A stretch of 64,000 nucleotides of DNA, taken from contig NZ_CP026121.1 of NCBI RefSeq assembly GCF_003330845.1, positions 4,135,501-4,199,500 on the forward strand, given 5' to 3'. The notes below the pieces were generated by a model. The model worked only from the letters and a program-made list of their open reading frames with translations. It was not told where the DNA came from and ran no database searches. Positions 17,701 through 27,101 of the stretch are shown here, piece by piece. Numbering within the stretch: the first letter of the stretch is position 1; each line of letters begins with the position of its first letter. The DNA is from Streptomyces sp. Go-475 (GTDB lineage: Bacteria > Actinomycetota > Actinomycetes > Streptomycetales > Streptomycetaceae). The translations under genes were made by a program, and so were the position numbers.

Positions 17701-19664
17701 TGACCGCCGGTCAGGTCGCGCCGGGTACGGCCGTGCCGCCGCAGGGCGTGCCCGTTCCGCCGCAGGGCAACGCCGTCCAGCCGCAAGGCGTGCCCGCTCC
17801 GGCCCAGGGCAACGCGGTTCATCCCCAGGGCAACGCCCCGGGAGGTGCCCCTGGCGGGAGTGCTCCGCAGGGGAACGTCCCCCGACCGCAGGGGGCCGTG
17901 GCCGGACCGCAGGGCACTGCCGTTCCGCCCCAGGGCGTCGCGGCCCCGCCCCAGGGAGGCTCCGTACCTCCCCAGGGCGTCGTACCCCCGCAGGGCGTCG
18001 CCGCGCCCGCGCCGCAGGGCGTCGTACCCCCGCAGGGCGTCGCCGTACCGCCGCAGGCCGTGGCCGTCCCCGGTGGGCTCGGGCACAGTGTGCAGGCGGC
18101 GCTGCCGGGGCAGGCGGTTCAGGCTCCGGCCCAGACGCAGCCCCAGGCCGCGCAGCCCCTGCCGCAGCAGGGTGTCGCCGCGCCGGGGCAGCAGACCTCC
18201 GCCGGTCAGCCGCTGCCCGCCGAGGCCGCCCCGGGCCAGGGGACTCCGCCCCGCGGCACCCCCGCCGCCCAGACCTGGCCCGCCGCCGACGACACCTCGG
18301 GAGCCGGTGTCGCCGTACCGCCGAACGGCGCCCGGCAGGCCCCGCAGCCGCACACCCCGGCCCCGGGCACCCCGCTGCCCGCGGAGGGCGCTCCTCGGGC
18401 GGCCCAGCCGTTGCCCGCCGAGGCCGCCGCGGGCGTCGATCCGAACTCCACGCAGGGGCGGGCCATCAGCGTGCGGACGCTGGGGCAGGGCGTGCCCTTC
18501 AACCGGCAGGCGGCACAGGTCCAGCAGCCGGCCGCGCCCCCGGCTCCGGGCGGGACGCCGCCCCCGCACCAGCCCGGTGGGTCCGGACGGCGCCGCAAGC
18601 TCGGCACGCCGCCCGACCCGGCCACGCGTACGGAACAGGCGTCTCGCCCGGAGCAGGCCGCGCGGCCGCATCCGGCGGGCGAGGCGACGCCCGCGCCGGG
18701 CCCCGGCCAGGTGCCGGCCCCGGCTCAGGCACAGGTTCAGGCGCCGGTGTCCGCGCCGGTTCCGGCGCAGCCCTCCCTCGCCGGGCAGTCGCGGCTCGCG
18801 CAGGTGACCGAGGGCGGCGGGCGGTCGTACGCCATAGGCGCTCCGGACGAGAACGCCGCCGAGGGGCCGGAGCCGCTGGACGGGCCGGGCGGTGCCGTCG
18901 AGGTGGCCGATCCGCCGCGGCCGCAGCCGATGGACGACGAGCTGCCGCCGGAGCCGCTGGACAACCCGCGGCGGCTGCTGGTGTGGCCGGCGCCGGACGT
19001 CAGCACGCAGCAGGCGCTGAGCGACCGGGGCTACCGGCCGGTGATCGTGCACTCCCGCGAGGAGGTGGACGCGCAGATCGCGGCCTTCCCCGCCGCGCTG
19101 TTCGTCGACCCGCTGACCGGGCCGATCACCCGGACCGCGTTGCAGTCGCTGCGGCAGGCCGCGGTGGCCGCCGAGGTGCCGGTGCTGGTCACGGCCGGGC
19201 TCGGGCAGGCCTCGCGGGACGCGGCGTACGGCGCCGACCCGGCCGTGCTGCTGAAGGCGCTGGCGCCGCGCGACAGTGAGCAGCATCCGCCGCGCGTCCT
19301 GCTCATCGAGGAGCACGCGGAGATCGCGCTGGCGCTGACGGCGACGCTGGAGCGGCGCGGGATGCAGGTCGCGCGGGCCGCGAGTGAAGCGGACGCGGTG
19401 GCGCTGGCGGGGCAGTTCCGGCCGAACCTCGTCGTGATGGACCTGCTCCAGGTGCATCGTCGGCAGGCCGGGATCGTGGACTGGCTGCGGGCGAACGGGC
19501 AGCTCAACCGCACCCCGCTCGTCGTCTACACGGCCGCCGTCGACCAGGCCGACCTGCCGCGGCTGGCCTCCGGAGAAACGGTGCTCTTCCTCGCGGAGCG
19601 CTCCACCAGCGGCGAGGTGCAGACCCGGATCGTCGAGCTGCTGGCCCGGATCGGGACCAACTAG
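14766..19664 (+). CDS. Giant PAS-PAS-degenerate histidine kinase-disordered-degenerate receiver protein
   Basis: 1632 residues from a GTG. PAS-like domains at about 10-135 and 145-265; a charged coiled coil at about 265-345 (repeated EELE/HAEEL). A DHp-like helix follows, but where SHELRTPL is expected it reads GRSLRGPLEEL, without the phospho-accepting His; the ATPase-like part has VADVAG where an N-box Asn should be. Residues about 560-1390 are Pro/Gln/Gly/Ala-rich, with recurring TGRRRRA motifs and many PPQGV/PPQGN units. The C-terminus (about 1400-1632) has one or two receiver-like folds: LLIEEHAE and VVMDLLQ keep acids, but the conserved Lys is replaced (LFLAERSTS). Likely a scaffold or signalling pseudokinase rather than an active kinase. 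Not in an operon. Confidence 0.85.
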   Translation: MSSRPSRGAARLAAILDALPDALVLVNANGTVVNANTIALEAFETPGTALVGRGLLDLLPHFDSKLIPGSMRRPEHLDPRARTKPTRMVARRTDGTEFPVEVTSANLENGQQAYDSYGYSGDELLMLVVRDLTGTVDTEAELARSQRQTEMILRAAAEGVVGTDTDGRIVLVNPAAAQILGYRASDLGGRELHTLVLHSRGDGSPFPYDESPLADTLRSGRKHRVRGQVLYAKDGGKVPVDLTTAPVRDGDQLVGAVMTFTDRRPYDAVVEEKEAAEKRHAEELERVAEEHASELTALRQQHVTELEELRERHAEELAAGEERYAALGEREKDRYEALAARHEQLLTLLGRSLRGPLEELRRELAALAADDAGQLWPEANQVLHHLSAGYSRITTLIDNVLGYQRLDAGSEDISRTKVMLDAVVAAGVDGAVELIGPGRVQFAVHAPPIEAEVDPRLLATALAHLVADVAGVDATGNTPVSAGGYLDNTVVVAAAQRGEVVRIEVRGPYAGGDTVHEPIVRGIVRAHGGVLQTHEVPGMSGSAYVLEVPIGGGAGAVAAEAVDEAVPDAPEAADATAATAATAVPDEQSSGGGRRRARRSSTDAFLDVDAPGAEGDVAGAGAGDSGAAAGADGVVPTGRRRRRAAGEPAALPAQASGEGGAVSGGTGRRRGRPAEDAGAAALGSAVQGVAEGAVVTAAEHAAGTAASGTGLGGTVPPQGVPAPSGRRARREPGEQHALPPALPASPSGEAAGAADAAQGQAPQPTGRRRRALAAATERAAQQEAAGPRQVFALPPAEADQAGPGHQEVPAAQAGQVPGQGQDQGQGQGAVAVPGPGGGGVEEGRHDAVPHDQSADHTPPQPHPTSAPTGRRRRAVAPQPVAEGAGHPVPAAGAGHPLPAAAGADQGGPAAAGSVPGGSMPAGVAAAGVVAAGAAPAGAEQMVPARQDADGRVPQGQGVPGQGVPGQAVPAQGAPGQAGVTAGQVAPGTAVPPQGVPVPPQGNAVQPQGVPAPAQGNAVHPQGNAPGGAPGGSAPQGNVPRPQGAVAGPQGTAVPPQGVAAPPQGGSVPPQGVVPPQGVAAPAPQGVVPPQGVAVPPQAVAVPGGLGHSVQAALPGQAVQAPAQTQPQAAQPLPQQGVAAPGQQTSAGQPLPAEAAPGQGTPPRGTPAAQTWPAADDTSGAGVAVPPNGARQAPQPHTPAPGTPLPAEGAPRAAQPLPAEAAAGVDPNSTQGRAISVRTLGQGVPFNRQAAQVQQPAAPPAPGGTPPPHQPGGSGRRRKLGTPPDPATRTEQASRPEQAARPHPAGEATPAPGPGQVPAPAQAQVQAPVSAPVPAQPSLAGQSRLAQVTEGGGRSYAIGAPDENAAEGPEPLDGPGGAVEVADPPRPQPMDDELPPEPLDNPRRLLVWPAPDVSTQQALSDRGYRPVIVHSREEVDAQIAAFPAALFVDPLTGPITRTALQSLRQAAVAAEVPVLVTAGLGQASRDAAYGADPAVLLKALAPRDSEQHPPRVLLIEEHAEIALALTATLERRGMQVARAASEADAVALAGQFRPNLVVMDLLQVHRRQAGIVDWLRANGQLNRTPLVVYTAAVDQADLPRLASGETVLFLAERSTSGEVQTRIVELLARIGTN

Positions 19665-19698
19665 AACCCTGCGGCGGTTCGCCGGGGAGGCTACGAGC

Positions 19699-20019
19699 CT
19701 ACGGCCGGTGCACGGAGACGACCTCGTACGGTACGAGGTCGAGCGTCGCGATCTCCAGGACCTGCTCCATGCACGCCCGCACCTCGGGGTCTTCGCGCGC
19801 GGCCGCCAGATCCGCTTGCGAGCGCCACTGGTTGTAGTTGGCCACTCGGGTGCCCTCAAGACCCCGGTGGATATTGGCCTGCACATAGCCGGGCTGCTTC
19901 GGCATGACCTCCCGCGCCATGTGCTGGAGCAGCTCGACGAGGCGTTGCTGATGCTCGGGAGCGACGGTGAAGACATTGATGTACGTGACCACGTCGCCGC
20001 CCGTGCTGATCTCGGTCAT
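19699..20019 (-). CDS. Antibiotic-biosynthesis-monooxygenase (ABM) domain protein
   Basis: 106 residues from ATG 20019, preceded by GAGGAGA. The single ABM ferredoxin-like fold shows VVTYINVFTVAPEHQQRLVELLQ, PGYVQANIHRGLEGTRVANYNQW and a C-terminal IATLDLVPYEVVSVHRP. Relatives are cofactor-free monooxygenases or stress proteins. Downstream of, and on the same strand as, the TetR gene with a gap of 104 bases, so co-transcription is possible. Confidence 0.85.
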   Translation of the reverse strand: MTEISTGGDVVTYINVFTVAPEHQQRLVELLQHMAREVMPKQPGYVQANIHRGLEGTRVANYNQWRSQADLAAAREDPEVRACMEQVLEIATLDLVPYEVVSVHRP

Positions 20020-20123
20020 GTTCCGTATCTCCTCGCAGGCCCTGTGACACACGGTGTCCGTCGCCGGAGGCAACACGGACCGGCGCCGGGTTTCTTCCAT
20101 GCCGTGGCGCCGCGCCACGCGCC

Positions 20124-20702
20124 CTAACGCGCCGTCAGCCGGCGGGCCGCCTCCTTGACCGAGGCGCGCAGGCGGTGCTGGTCGGTGTCGTCGTCGCCGA
20201 CCAGGATGCGGCGCATCTGCGGGACGACGGCGGTCCAGTTGGCCAGGGCGGTCAGGAGGAAGAGCAGGTCGGCCGCAGGGATCGCGTCGGTGACGACTCC
20301 CCGGTCCTGGCCGTCCTGGAGGGCGGCGACCTTGCGGCGGTAGTGCTCCTGGCGGTCGGACTCGTGGGGCAGTTCGGCGTTGCCGTACTCCAGGCCCTCC
20401 CAGAAGAGCAGGCGCAGCAGTTCCGGGTGGGCGGCGTGGTAGTCCATGAGGCGGTCGATCCAGCCCTCGAGGTCGTCAGGGTCGACGGGGACGGCCTCGG
20501 CCAGGTGGAGCATCTTCCGCTCCAGGACGATCGCGAACAGCTCCGCCTTGTTGCCGAAGTAGGCGTAGATGAGCTGCTTGTTGGCCTTCGCCTCGGCGGC
20601 GATGCGGTCGATGCGGGCGCCGGCGATGCCGTGCCGGGCGAACTCGGCGACCGCCGCCTCGAAGATCCGGGCCTTGGTGGCCTCGGGGTCCCTTGCTGCC
20701 AT
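20124..20702 (-). CDS. TetR-family regulator of the adjacent MFS exporter
   Basis: 192 residues from ATG 20702. The HTH lies at about 10-55 (GARIDRIAAEAKANKQLIYAYF), and the remainder is a helical ligand domain. Divergent from the MFS gene at 20833 with two matching palindromic operators between them. From memory this corresponds to the S. coelicolor SCO4008/SCO4007 pair, where the TetR protein is reported as a multidrug-responsive repressor of the exporter. Confidence 0.92.
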   Translation of the reverse strand: MAARDPEATKARIFEAAVAEFARHGIAGARIDRIAAEAKANKQLIYAYFGNKAELFAIVLERKMLHLAEAVPVDPDDLEGWIDRLMDYHAAHPELLRLLFWEGLEYGNAELPHESDRQEHYRRKVAALQDGQDRGVVTDAIPAADLLFLLTALANWTAVVPQMRRILVGDDDTDQHRLRASVKEAARRLTAR

Positions 20703-20726
20703 GGGGGAGAGGGTAGCGCGCCGGGT

Positions 20727-20801
20727 AACCAACTGTTTGGTTGACAGGGAAGGGCGAGCGCACCCACACTGTTCCCCCATCGTCCAACCAACCAGTTAGT
20801 T
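20727..20801. promoter_or_regulatory. Twin operators between TetR and MFS genes
   Basis: AACCAACTGTTTGGTTG (20727-20743) and, in inverted orientation, CAACCAACCAGTTAGTT (20785-20801). The second read on the other strand differs from the first at only two positions, and each is itself near-palindromic around AACNAACTGNTTGGTT. Placement covers both divergent promoters. Confidence 0.8.
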
Positions 20802-20832
20802 GCTAGAGCCGACTCCAAGGAGTCCTCCCCTC

Positions 20833-22041
20833 ATGCCGTCAGCGACCACGACCACGACCACGTCCCGACGGGCCGCCGCCCCCGTGCGGCAGAGGCGCAC
20901 GCCCGCGCCCGGTCTCTTCCTCACCCTGCTCGCCGTCTGCAGCGCGGTGACCGCCGCCAACATCTACCTCGCCGCGCCGCTGCTCTCCCTCATGGCCCGC
21001 GACTTCGGCTCGGCGCCCTCGGCCCTCGCCTGGATCGCCTCGGTCGCGCAGCTCGGCTACGCGGTCGGCCTGCTGTTCTTCGCCCCGCTCGGCGACAGCG
21101 CGAACCGGCGTCGGCTGGTCGCGGGGCTCACCGTCGTCACCGCGCTGTCGCTGGCCGCCAGTGCGGCCGCGCCGGGCGCCGGCGCCCTCGCCGTCGCGAT
21201 GTTCGTCGCCTCGGCCGCGACCGTCATCCCGCAGCTGCTCGTCCCGCTGGTCGCCGAGCGGGCCCCCGAGGACCGGCGGGCCCGGCATGTCGCGGCCGTC
21301 ATAGCCGGCCTGTTCACCGGGATCGTCGCGGCCCGGGTGCTGGGCGGAATCGCCGGACAGGCCTTCGGCTGGCGCTGGGTGTTCGCCGGGGCGGCCCTGC
21401 TGACCCTCGTCCTGGGCCTCGCGACCGCCGTCGTCCTGCCGTCGCAGCGGCGGCGGGAAGGACCGCTGTTCGCGGGGCTGGCCGCGCTGCCGTCGGTGCT
21501 GCGGCGCTCGCCGGACCTGTGGCGGGCGTGCGTGCGGCAGGCCGGGATGTTCGGGGCGTGGAGCGCGCTGTGGACCTCGCTCGCGCTGCTGCTGACCGGT
21601 CCGGTGTACGGGCTGTCCACCGCGACCGCCGGGCTGTTCGGGCTCTTCGGGCTGACGGCGAGCGCGGTGGCGCCGCTGGCCGGCGGGCTCGTGGACCGGT
21701 TCGGCGCGGCGCGGGTCGTGCGGTCCGCGTATCTGCTCGCCGCGGTGTCCGTACCGCTGTTCTGGCTGGGAGGGCACGTGCTGGGGGCGCTGTTCGCCGC
21801 CGCGGTCCTGATCCACGCGGCGCTGGTCGCGTCCCACGTCGCCAACCAGACGCTCGCCCTGACCGCGACCTCCACGCCCGCCACCGCCAACACCGCCTAC
21901 GTGGTCGCCGGCTTCGCGGGCGGCGCGGCCGCCTCGGCCCTCGCGGGCACCGCCTTCAGCCACTTCGGCTGGGGCGGGGTGTGCGCGGTTGCCGGGCTGT
22001 GGCTGGTGCTGGGGTGGGGGGTGACCTGGTCGCGGCGGTGA
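20833..22041 (+). CDS. MFS transporter, DHA1-type (12 TM)
   Basis: 402 residues from ATG 20833, with AAGGAG 11-16 bases upstream. About 12 helices; the first is LFLTLLAVCSAVTAANIYLA, and motif A is present in the form FFAPLGDSANRRRLV. Probably exports toxic organic compounds under control of the divergent TetR protein. Substrate not deducible. Confidence 0.92.
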   Translation: MPSATTTTTTSRRAAAPVRQRRTPAPGLFLTLLAVCSAVTAANIYLAAPLLSLMARDFGSAPSALAWIASVAQLGYAVGLLFFAPLGDSANRRRLVAGLTVVTALSLAASAAAPGAGALAVAMFVASAATVIPQLLVPLVAERAPEDRRARHVAAVIAGLFTGIVAARVLGGIAGQAFGWRWVFAGAALLTLVLGLATAVVLPSQRRREGPLFAGLAALPSVLRRSPDLWRACVRQAGMFGAWSALWTSLALLLTGPVYGLSTATAGLFGLFGLTASAVAPLAGGLVDRFGAARVVRSAYLLAAVSVPLFWLGGHVLGALFAAAVLIHAALVASHVANQTLALTATSTPATANTAYVVAGFAGGAAASALAGTAFSHFGWGGVCAVAGLWLVLGWGVTWSRR

Positions 22042-22058
22042 TCCCGCTCGGTCGACGT

Positions 22059-22088
22059 GACAGCCCCTGGCCGTGGCCAGGGGCTGTC
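22059..22088. terminator. Bidirectional terminator between convergent genes
   Basis: Perfect 14-bp stem GACAGCCCCTGGCC / GGCCAGGGGCTGTC with a 2-base loop, between the MFS stop (22041) and the acyl-CoA ligase stop (22105). Confidence 0.85.
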
Positions 22089-22104
22089 GGACGGGCCCGG
22101 GGGG

Positions 22105-23763
<1,659 letters not shown>

Positions 23764-23822
23764 GGCGTCCTCCCGGGGCGACATTGCCTGCGCGGTGGTA
23801 AGGGTTGCGCTGATTCTGCGCA

Positions 23823-23838
23823 CATACCGCGCGGTATG
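23823..23838. promoter_or_regulatory. Perfect palindrome upstream of the acyl-CoA ligase
   Basis: CATACCGCGCGGTATG, a 16-bp exact palindrome between the ligase start (23763) and the sigma factor stop (23887). Symmetry and place suggest a dimeric repressor of fatty-acid metabolism, most likely TetR type; the protein is not encoded next to it. Confidence 0.6.
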
Positions 23839-23886
23839 TCACTAGGAGGCGGTGATCGATCAGGTGACGTCGGCCGACACTTCGGC

Positions 23887-24447
23887 TCAGGACCGAACAA
23901 GTCCCAGCTCGGAGTCCTCCCGGAGCTTGCCCAGGGCCCGCGACACGGCCGACTTCACCGTGCCCACCGACACCCCCAGCACCTCGGCCGTCTGGACCTC
24001 GCTGAGGTCCTCGTAGTACCTCAGGACCACCATCGCCCGCTGCCGCGCGGGCAGCCGCATGATCGCCCGCCACATCGCGTCGCGCAGCGCCTGCTGCTCG
24101 GCCGGGTCGTCGCCGCCGGGCACCGGCTCCGGCTCGGGCAGCTCGTCGCAGGCGAACTCGTCGACCTTGCGCTTGCGCCACTGCGACGTCCGCGTGTTCA
24201 GCAGCGCCCGGCGCACATAGCCGTCGAGGGCGCGGTGGTCCTCGATGCGCTCCCAGGCGACGTACGTCTTGGCGAGCGCGGTCTGCAGCAGGTCCTCCGC
24301 GTCGCTCGGGTTGCCGGTGAGCGAGCGGGCGGTGCGCAGGAGCACCGGCTGGCGGGCCTTGACGTACGACGAGAACGACGGGTAGGGAAGGGTCCGCTCC
24401 GCTGGTGCGGCCGCCTTCGAAGCGCTCGTGCAGACGAGTGTGGTCAT
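23887..24447 (-). CDS. SigE-family ECF RNA polymerase sigma factor
   Basis: 186 residues. Region 2 at about 25-90 (LLRTARSLTGNPSDAEDLLQ, YVAWERIEDHRALDGYVRRA) and region 4 at about 128-180 (LPARQRAMVVLRYYEDLSE, VSVGTVKSAVSRAL). The region 2/4 pattern is that of the actinobacterial SigE-like ECF subfamily. No anti-sigma gene is adjacent: neighbours are the acyl-CoA ligase downstream and a thiolase upstream. Confidence 0.93.
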   Translation of the reverse strand: MTTLVCTSASKAAAPAERTLPYPSFSSYVKARQPVLLRTARSLTGNPSDAEDLLQTALAKTYVAWERIEDHRALDGYVRRALLNTRTSQWRKRKVDEFACDELPEPEPVPGGDDPAEQQALRDAMWRAIMRLPARQRAMVVLRYYEDLSEVQTAEVLGVSVGTVKSAVSRALGKLREDSELGLVRS

Positions 24448-24580
24448 GGCTCAACGCTATGAGCGGGGCGGTATCGAGCGGATCGGCCGCAGGTCCCGAA
24501 GCGGGATCCCCCTCAGGTTGTAGGGGTAGGGGTGGCTGCACCTCCTGTAGGTGGAGCGGCGGGCCCCGGGTACTGCGGGT

Positions 24581-25753
24581 TCACCCCTGGGGGTCGGCGG
24601 TCAGGACGAGTCCGGACGTGGGCACGCCCGTCCCGGCCGTCACCAGGACCCGTTCCGCGCCCGGCACCTGGTTCACCGCCGTGCCCCTGATCTGCCGGAC
24701 CGCCTCCGCGATGCCGTTCATGCCGTGCAGGTACGCCTCCCCCAGCTGGCCGCCGTGGGTGTTGAGCGGCAGTCGTTCCTCGGCCACGAAGTCCGCCGCC
24801 TCGCCGGGGCCGCAGAAGCCGAACTCCTCCAGCTGCATCAGCACGAACGGCGTGAAGTGGTCGTAGAGGATCCCCACGTCGACGGCGTCCGGCGTGAGCC
24901 CCGAGCCGCGCCACAGCTGCCGGGCCACCACCGCCGTCTCGGGCAGGCCGGTGAGGTCGCCGCGGTAGAAGCCGGTCATCTGCTCCTGCGCGCGTCCGGC
25001 GCCCTGGGCGGCGGCGGCGATCACGGCGGGCGGGTGGGGCAGGTCGCGGGCCCGTTCGACGGAGGTGACGACGAGCGCCTGCCCGCCGTCCGTCTCCTGG
25101 CAGCAGTCCAGCAGCCGCAGCGGCTCGACGATCCACCGGGACGCGGCGTGGTCGGCGAGGGTGATGGGCCGGCCGTGGAAGTAGGCGGCCGGGTTGGTCG
25201 CCGCGTACCGGCGGTCGGTGACGGCCACGTGCCCGAAGGCCTCCGGGGTCAGCCCGTAGGCGTGGAGGTACCGCCGGGCCGCCATCGCCACCCAGGAGGC
25301 CGGGGTGAGCAGGCCGAACGGCAGCGTCCAGCCGAGCGCCGCGCCCTCCGCCGTGGGCTCCCGGTGCCGTACGCCGGAGCCGAAGCGGCGGCCGGAGCGC
25401 TCGTTGAACGCCCGGTAGCAGACGACCACGTCGGCCACGCCCGCGGCGATCGCGAGGGCCGCCTGCTGGACGGTGGCGCAGGCCGCGCCGCCGCCGTAGT
25501 GGATCCGGGAGAAGAAGGACAGCTCGCCGATGCCGGCCGCCTGGGCGACGGTGATCTCGGGGCTGGTGTCCATGGTGAAGGTGACCATCCCGTCGACGTC
25601 GGCCGGTGTCAGGCCCGCGTCCGCGAGGGCCGCGCGCACCGCCTCGACGGCCAGGCGCAGTTCGCTGCGGCCCGAGTCCTTGGAGAACTCCGTGGCCCCC
25701 ACACCGACGACGGCCGCGCGCCCGCCGAGGCCGTCCCGGCGCCTCGGGTTCAT
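24581..25753 (-). CDS. Thiolase-fold lipid-transfer protein (Ltp2/SCP-x-like aldolase candidate)
   Basis: 390 residues. Thiolase fold with the first active-site region GGGAACATVQQAALAIAAG and a late NTHGGQLGEAYLHGMNGI. The second catalytic Cys of ordinary thiolases is absent (the C-terminus reads TAGTGVPTSGLVL), as in Ltp2-type retro-aldolases. Its start overlaps the MaoC stop by four bases (ATGA), placing it third in a coupled operon whose order is that of ChsH2-ChsH1-Ltp2. In steroid degraders that complex hydrates and then cleaves a side-chain enoyl-CoA; the substrate here is unknown. Confidence 0.85.
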   Translation of the reverse strand: MNPRRRDGLGGRAAVVGVGATEFSKDSGRSELRLAVEAVRAALADAGLTPADVDGMVTFTMDTSPEITVAQAAGIGELSFFSRIHYGGGAACATVQQAALAIAAGVADVVVCYRAFNERSGRRFGSGVRHREPTAEGAALGWTLPFGLLTPASWVAMAARRYLHAYGLTPEAFGHVAVTDRRYAATNPAAYFHGRPITLADHAASRWIVEPLRLLDCCQETDGGQALVVTSVERARDLPHPPAVIAAAAQGAGRAQEQMTGFYRGDLTGLPETAVVARQLWRGSGLTPDAVDVGILYDHFTPFVLMQLEEFGFCGPGEAADFVAEERLPLNTHGGQLGEAYLHGMNGIAEAVRQIRGTAVNQVPGAERVLVTAGTGVPTSGLVLTADPQG

Positions 25754-26133
25754 GCCGGGACCCGTACCGTCACCGTGCCGGTGACGTGCGTGCCGGCGCC
25801 GTTCGCGCCGACGACCCGGACCGTCGCGGTGTCGCCGTCGACCTCCTCGACCGTGCCGGTCAGCACCATCGTGTCGCCGGGGTGGTTGGGCGCGCCGAGC
25901 CGGATGGCGACCCGGCGCAGGACGGCCCGGGGGCCGAAGTGGTCCGTGACGTAGCGGCCGACCAGGCCGTTGGTGGTCAGGATGTTCATGAAGATGTCGG
26001 GGGAGCCCTTCTCCCGGGCCGCGTCCGGGTCGTGATGCACGTCCTGGTAGTCGCGGGAGGCGATCGCCCCGGCGACGATCAGCGTGCGGGTGATCGGGAT
26101 CTCCAGCGGCGGGAGGCGGTCGCCGGCGTTCAC
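25750..26133 (-). CDS. MaoC-like enoyl-CoA hydratase subunit (ChsH1-like)
   Basis: 127 residues from GTG 26133, which overlaps the upstream stop by four bases. Single hot-dog fold with the hydratase motif region SRDYQDVHHDPDAAREKGSP, holding Asp and His at the usual catalytic places, and FMNILTTNGLVGRYVTDHFG. Such short MaoC proteins work as heterodimers with a larger MaoC-type partner, here encoded immediately upstream. Confidence 0.88.
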   Translation of the reverse strand: MNAGDRLPPLEIPITRTLIVAGAIASRDYQDVHHDPDAAREKGSPDIFMNILTTNGLVGRYVTDHFGPRAVLRRVAIRLGAPNHPGDTMVLTGTVEEVDGDTATVRVVGANGAGTHVTGTVTVRVPA

Positions 26134-27044
26134 GGCGTCACCCCCTGGAACACCGGCAGCACCAGCTCGTCGTCGTAGCGCCGGAACTCCAGCCGGACCG
26201 GCATGCCGATGCGGACCTCGTCGTACGGCACCCCGACCACGTTGCTGACGAGCCGCACGCCCTCGGCGAGCTCGATCAGGCCGACCGCGTAAGGAGGCTC
26301 GAAGGCCGGGAAGGGCGGGTGGTGCACGACGACGTACGAGTAGACCGTGCCCTCGCCGCTCGCCGCGACGGTGTCCCAGTCCGGGGAGCCGCAGCCGTGG
26401 CAGCCCGGCAGCCAGGGGAAACGGAGGGTTCGGCAGGCGGTGCAGCGCTGGATCAGCAGCTCGTGGCGGGCCACGCCGTCCCAGAAGCCGGCGTTGTCGC
26501 GGTTGACGACGGGGCGGGGGCGCGGTTCCCGGGGCTTGTTCCGCCGGCGCTCGGGGGCGTACTTGAGGATGCGGAAGCGGTGGGTGCCGGCGAGTGCGCC
26601 GTCCGCCCGGATGTCCGTGCGGGTGGTGACGAAGTAGCCCGTCCCGAGTTTCGTGGTCTTGCGGCCGGAGACCGACTCGATCACCGAGTCGAAGGTGATC
26701 CGGTCGCCCGGGCGCAGGGGGCGCAGGTACTCCTGCTCGCAGTCGGTGGCGACGACGGCGGTACAGCCCGCCTCGTCGAGCAGGCCGAGCAGTTCGTCGT
26801 AGGCGGCCGCGCGTGCCGGGTGGCCGGACAGGCCGCCCATCGTCCAGACCTGGAGCATGGTGGGCGGGGCCACCGCGTCCGGTCCCGCGTAGGCGGGGTG
26901 GGTGTCGCCCGTCGCCTCGCACCAGTGCCTGATCATCGGCTCGTTGACGGGGTCCTTCCCCACGCCGGTGACGGCCGCGGGCCGCCCCTCGTAGGCCTTC
27001 AGGCGCGTTTCTAACTCCTCGTGTACATCGGGCTCACCGCTCAC
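26130..27044 (-). CDS. MaoC N-terminal / DUF35 OB-fold fusion (ChsH2-like)
   Basis: 304 residues from GTG 27044. Residues about 5-160 are a FAS1-type MaoC dehydratase N-terminal domain (NEPMIRHWCEATGDTHPAY). Residues about 180-300 are a DUF35 domain with a four-cysteine zinc ribbon (RCTACRTLRF...GCHGCGSPDW) and an OB-fold (GTVYSYVVVHHP). First gene of the coupled operon with MaoC and thiolase genes. In ChsH2 the DUF35 domain docks the Ltp2 aldolase, which fits the third gene. No good ribosome-binding site is seen, so translation may be leaderless. Confidence 0.87.
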   Translation of the reverse strand: MSGEPDVHEELETRLKAYEGRPAAVTGVGKDPVNEPMIRHWCEATGDTHPAYAGPDAVAPPTMLQVWTMGGLSGHPARAAAYDELLGLLDEAGCTAVVATDCEQEYLRPLRPGDRITFDSVIESVSGRKTTKLGTGYFVTTRTDIRADGALAGTHRFRILKYAPERRRNKPREPRPRPVVNRDNAGFWDGVARHELLIQRCTACRTLRFPWLPGCHGCGSPDWDTVAASGEGTVYSYVVVHHPPFPAFEPPYAVGLIELAEGVRLVSNVVGVPYDEVRIGMPVRLEFRRYDDELVLPVFQGVTP

Positions 27045-27049
27045 GGTTT

Positions 27050-27064
27050 CTGACTGTCCGTCAG
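27050..27064. promoter_or_regulatory. CTGAC-N5-GTCAG inverted repeat before the ChsH-like operon
   Basis: CTGACTGTCCGTCAG lies six bases upstream of the GTG start at 27044. A related element, CTGACGGCCCGTCAG, is found at 35382-35396 before an unrelated gene; both end CCGTCAG. Likely operator overlapping the promoter. Confidence 0.5.
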
Positions 27065-27101
27065 ATAACAGCCACTGTCAAGGCTGTCCGCCGCACCCGG
27101 A

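Noticed and set aside
15744..19976. Very long minus-strand open frame opposite the giant PAS protein
   Set aside because: Low-complexity Arg/Gly/Pro translation from GC-rich DNA antisense to a gene with clear domains; no start site or family.
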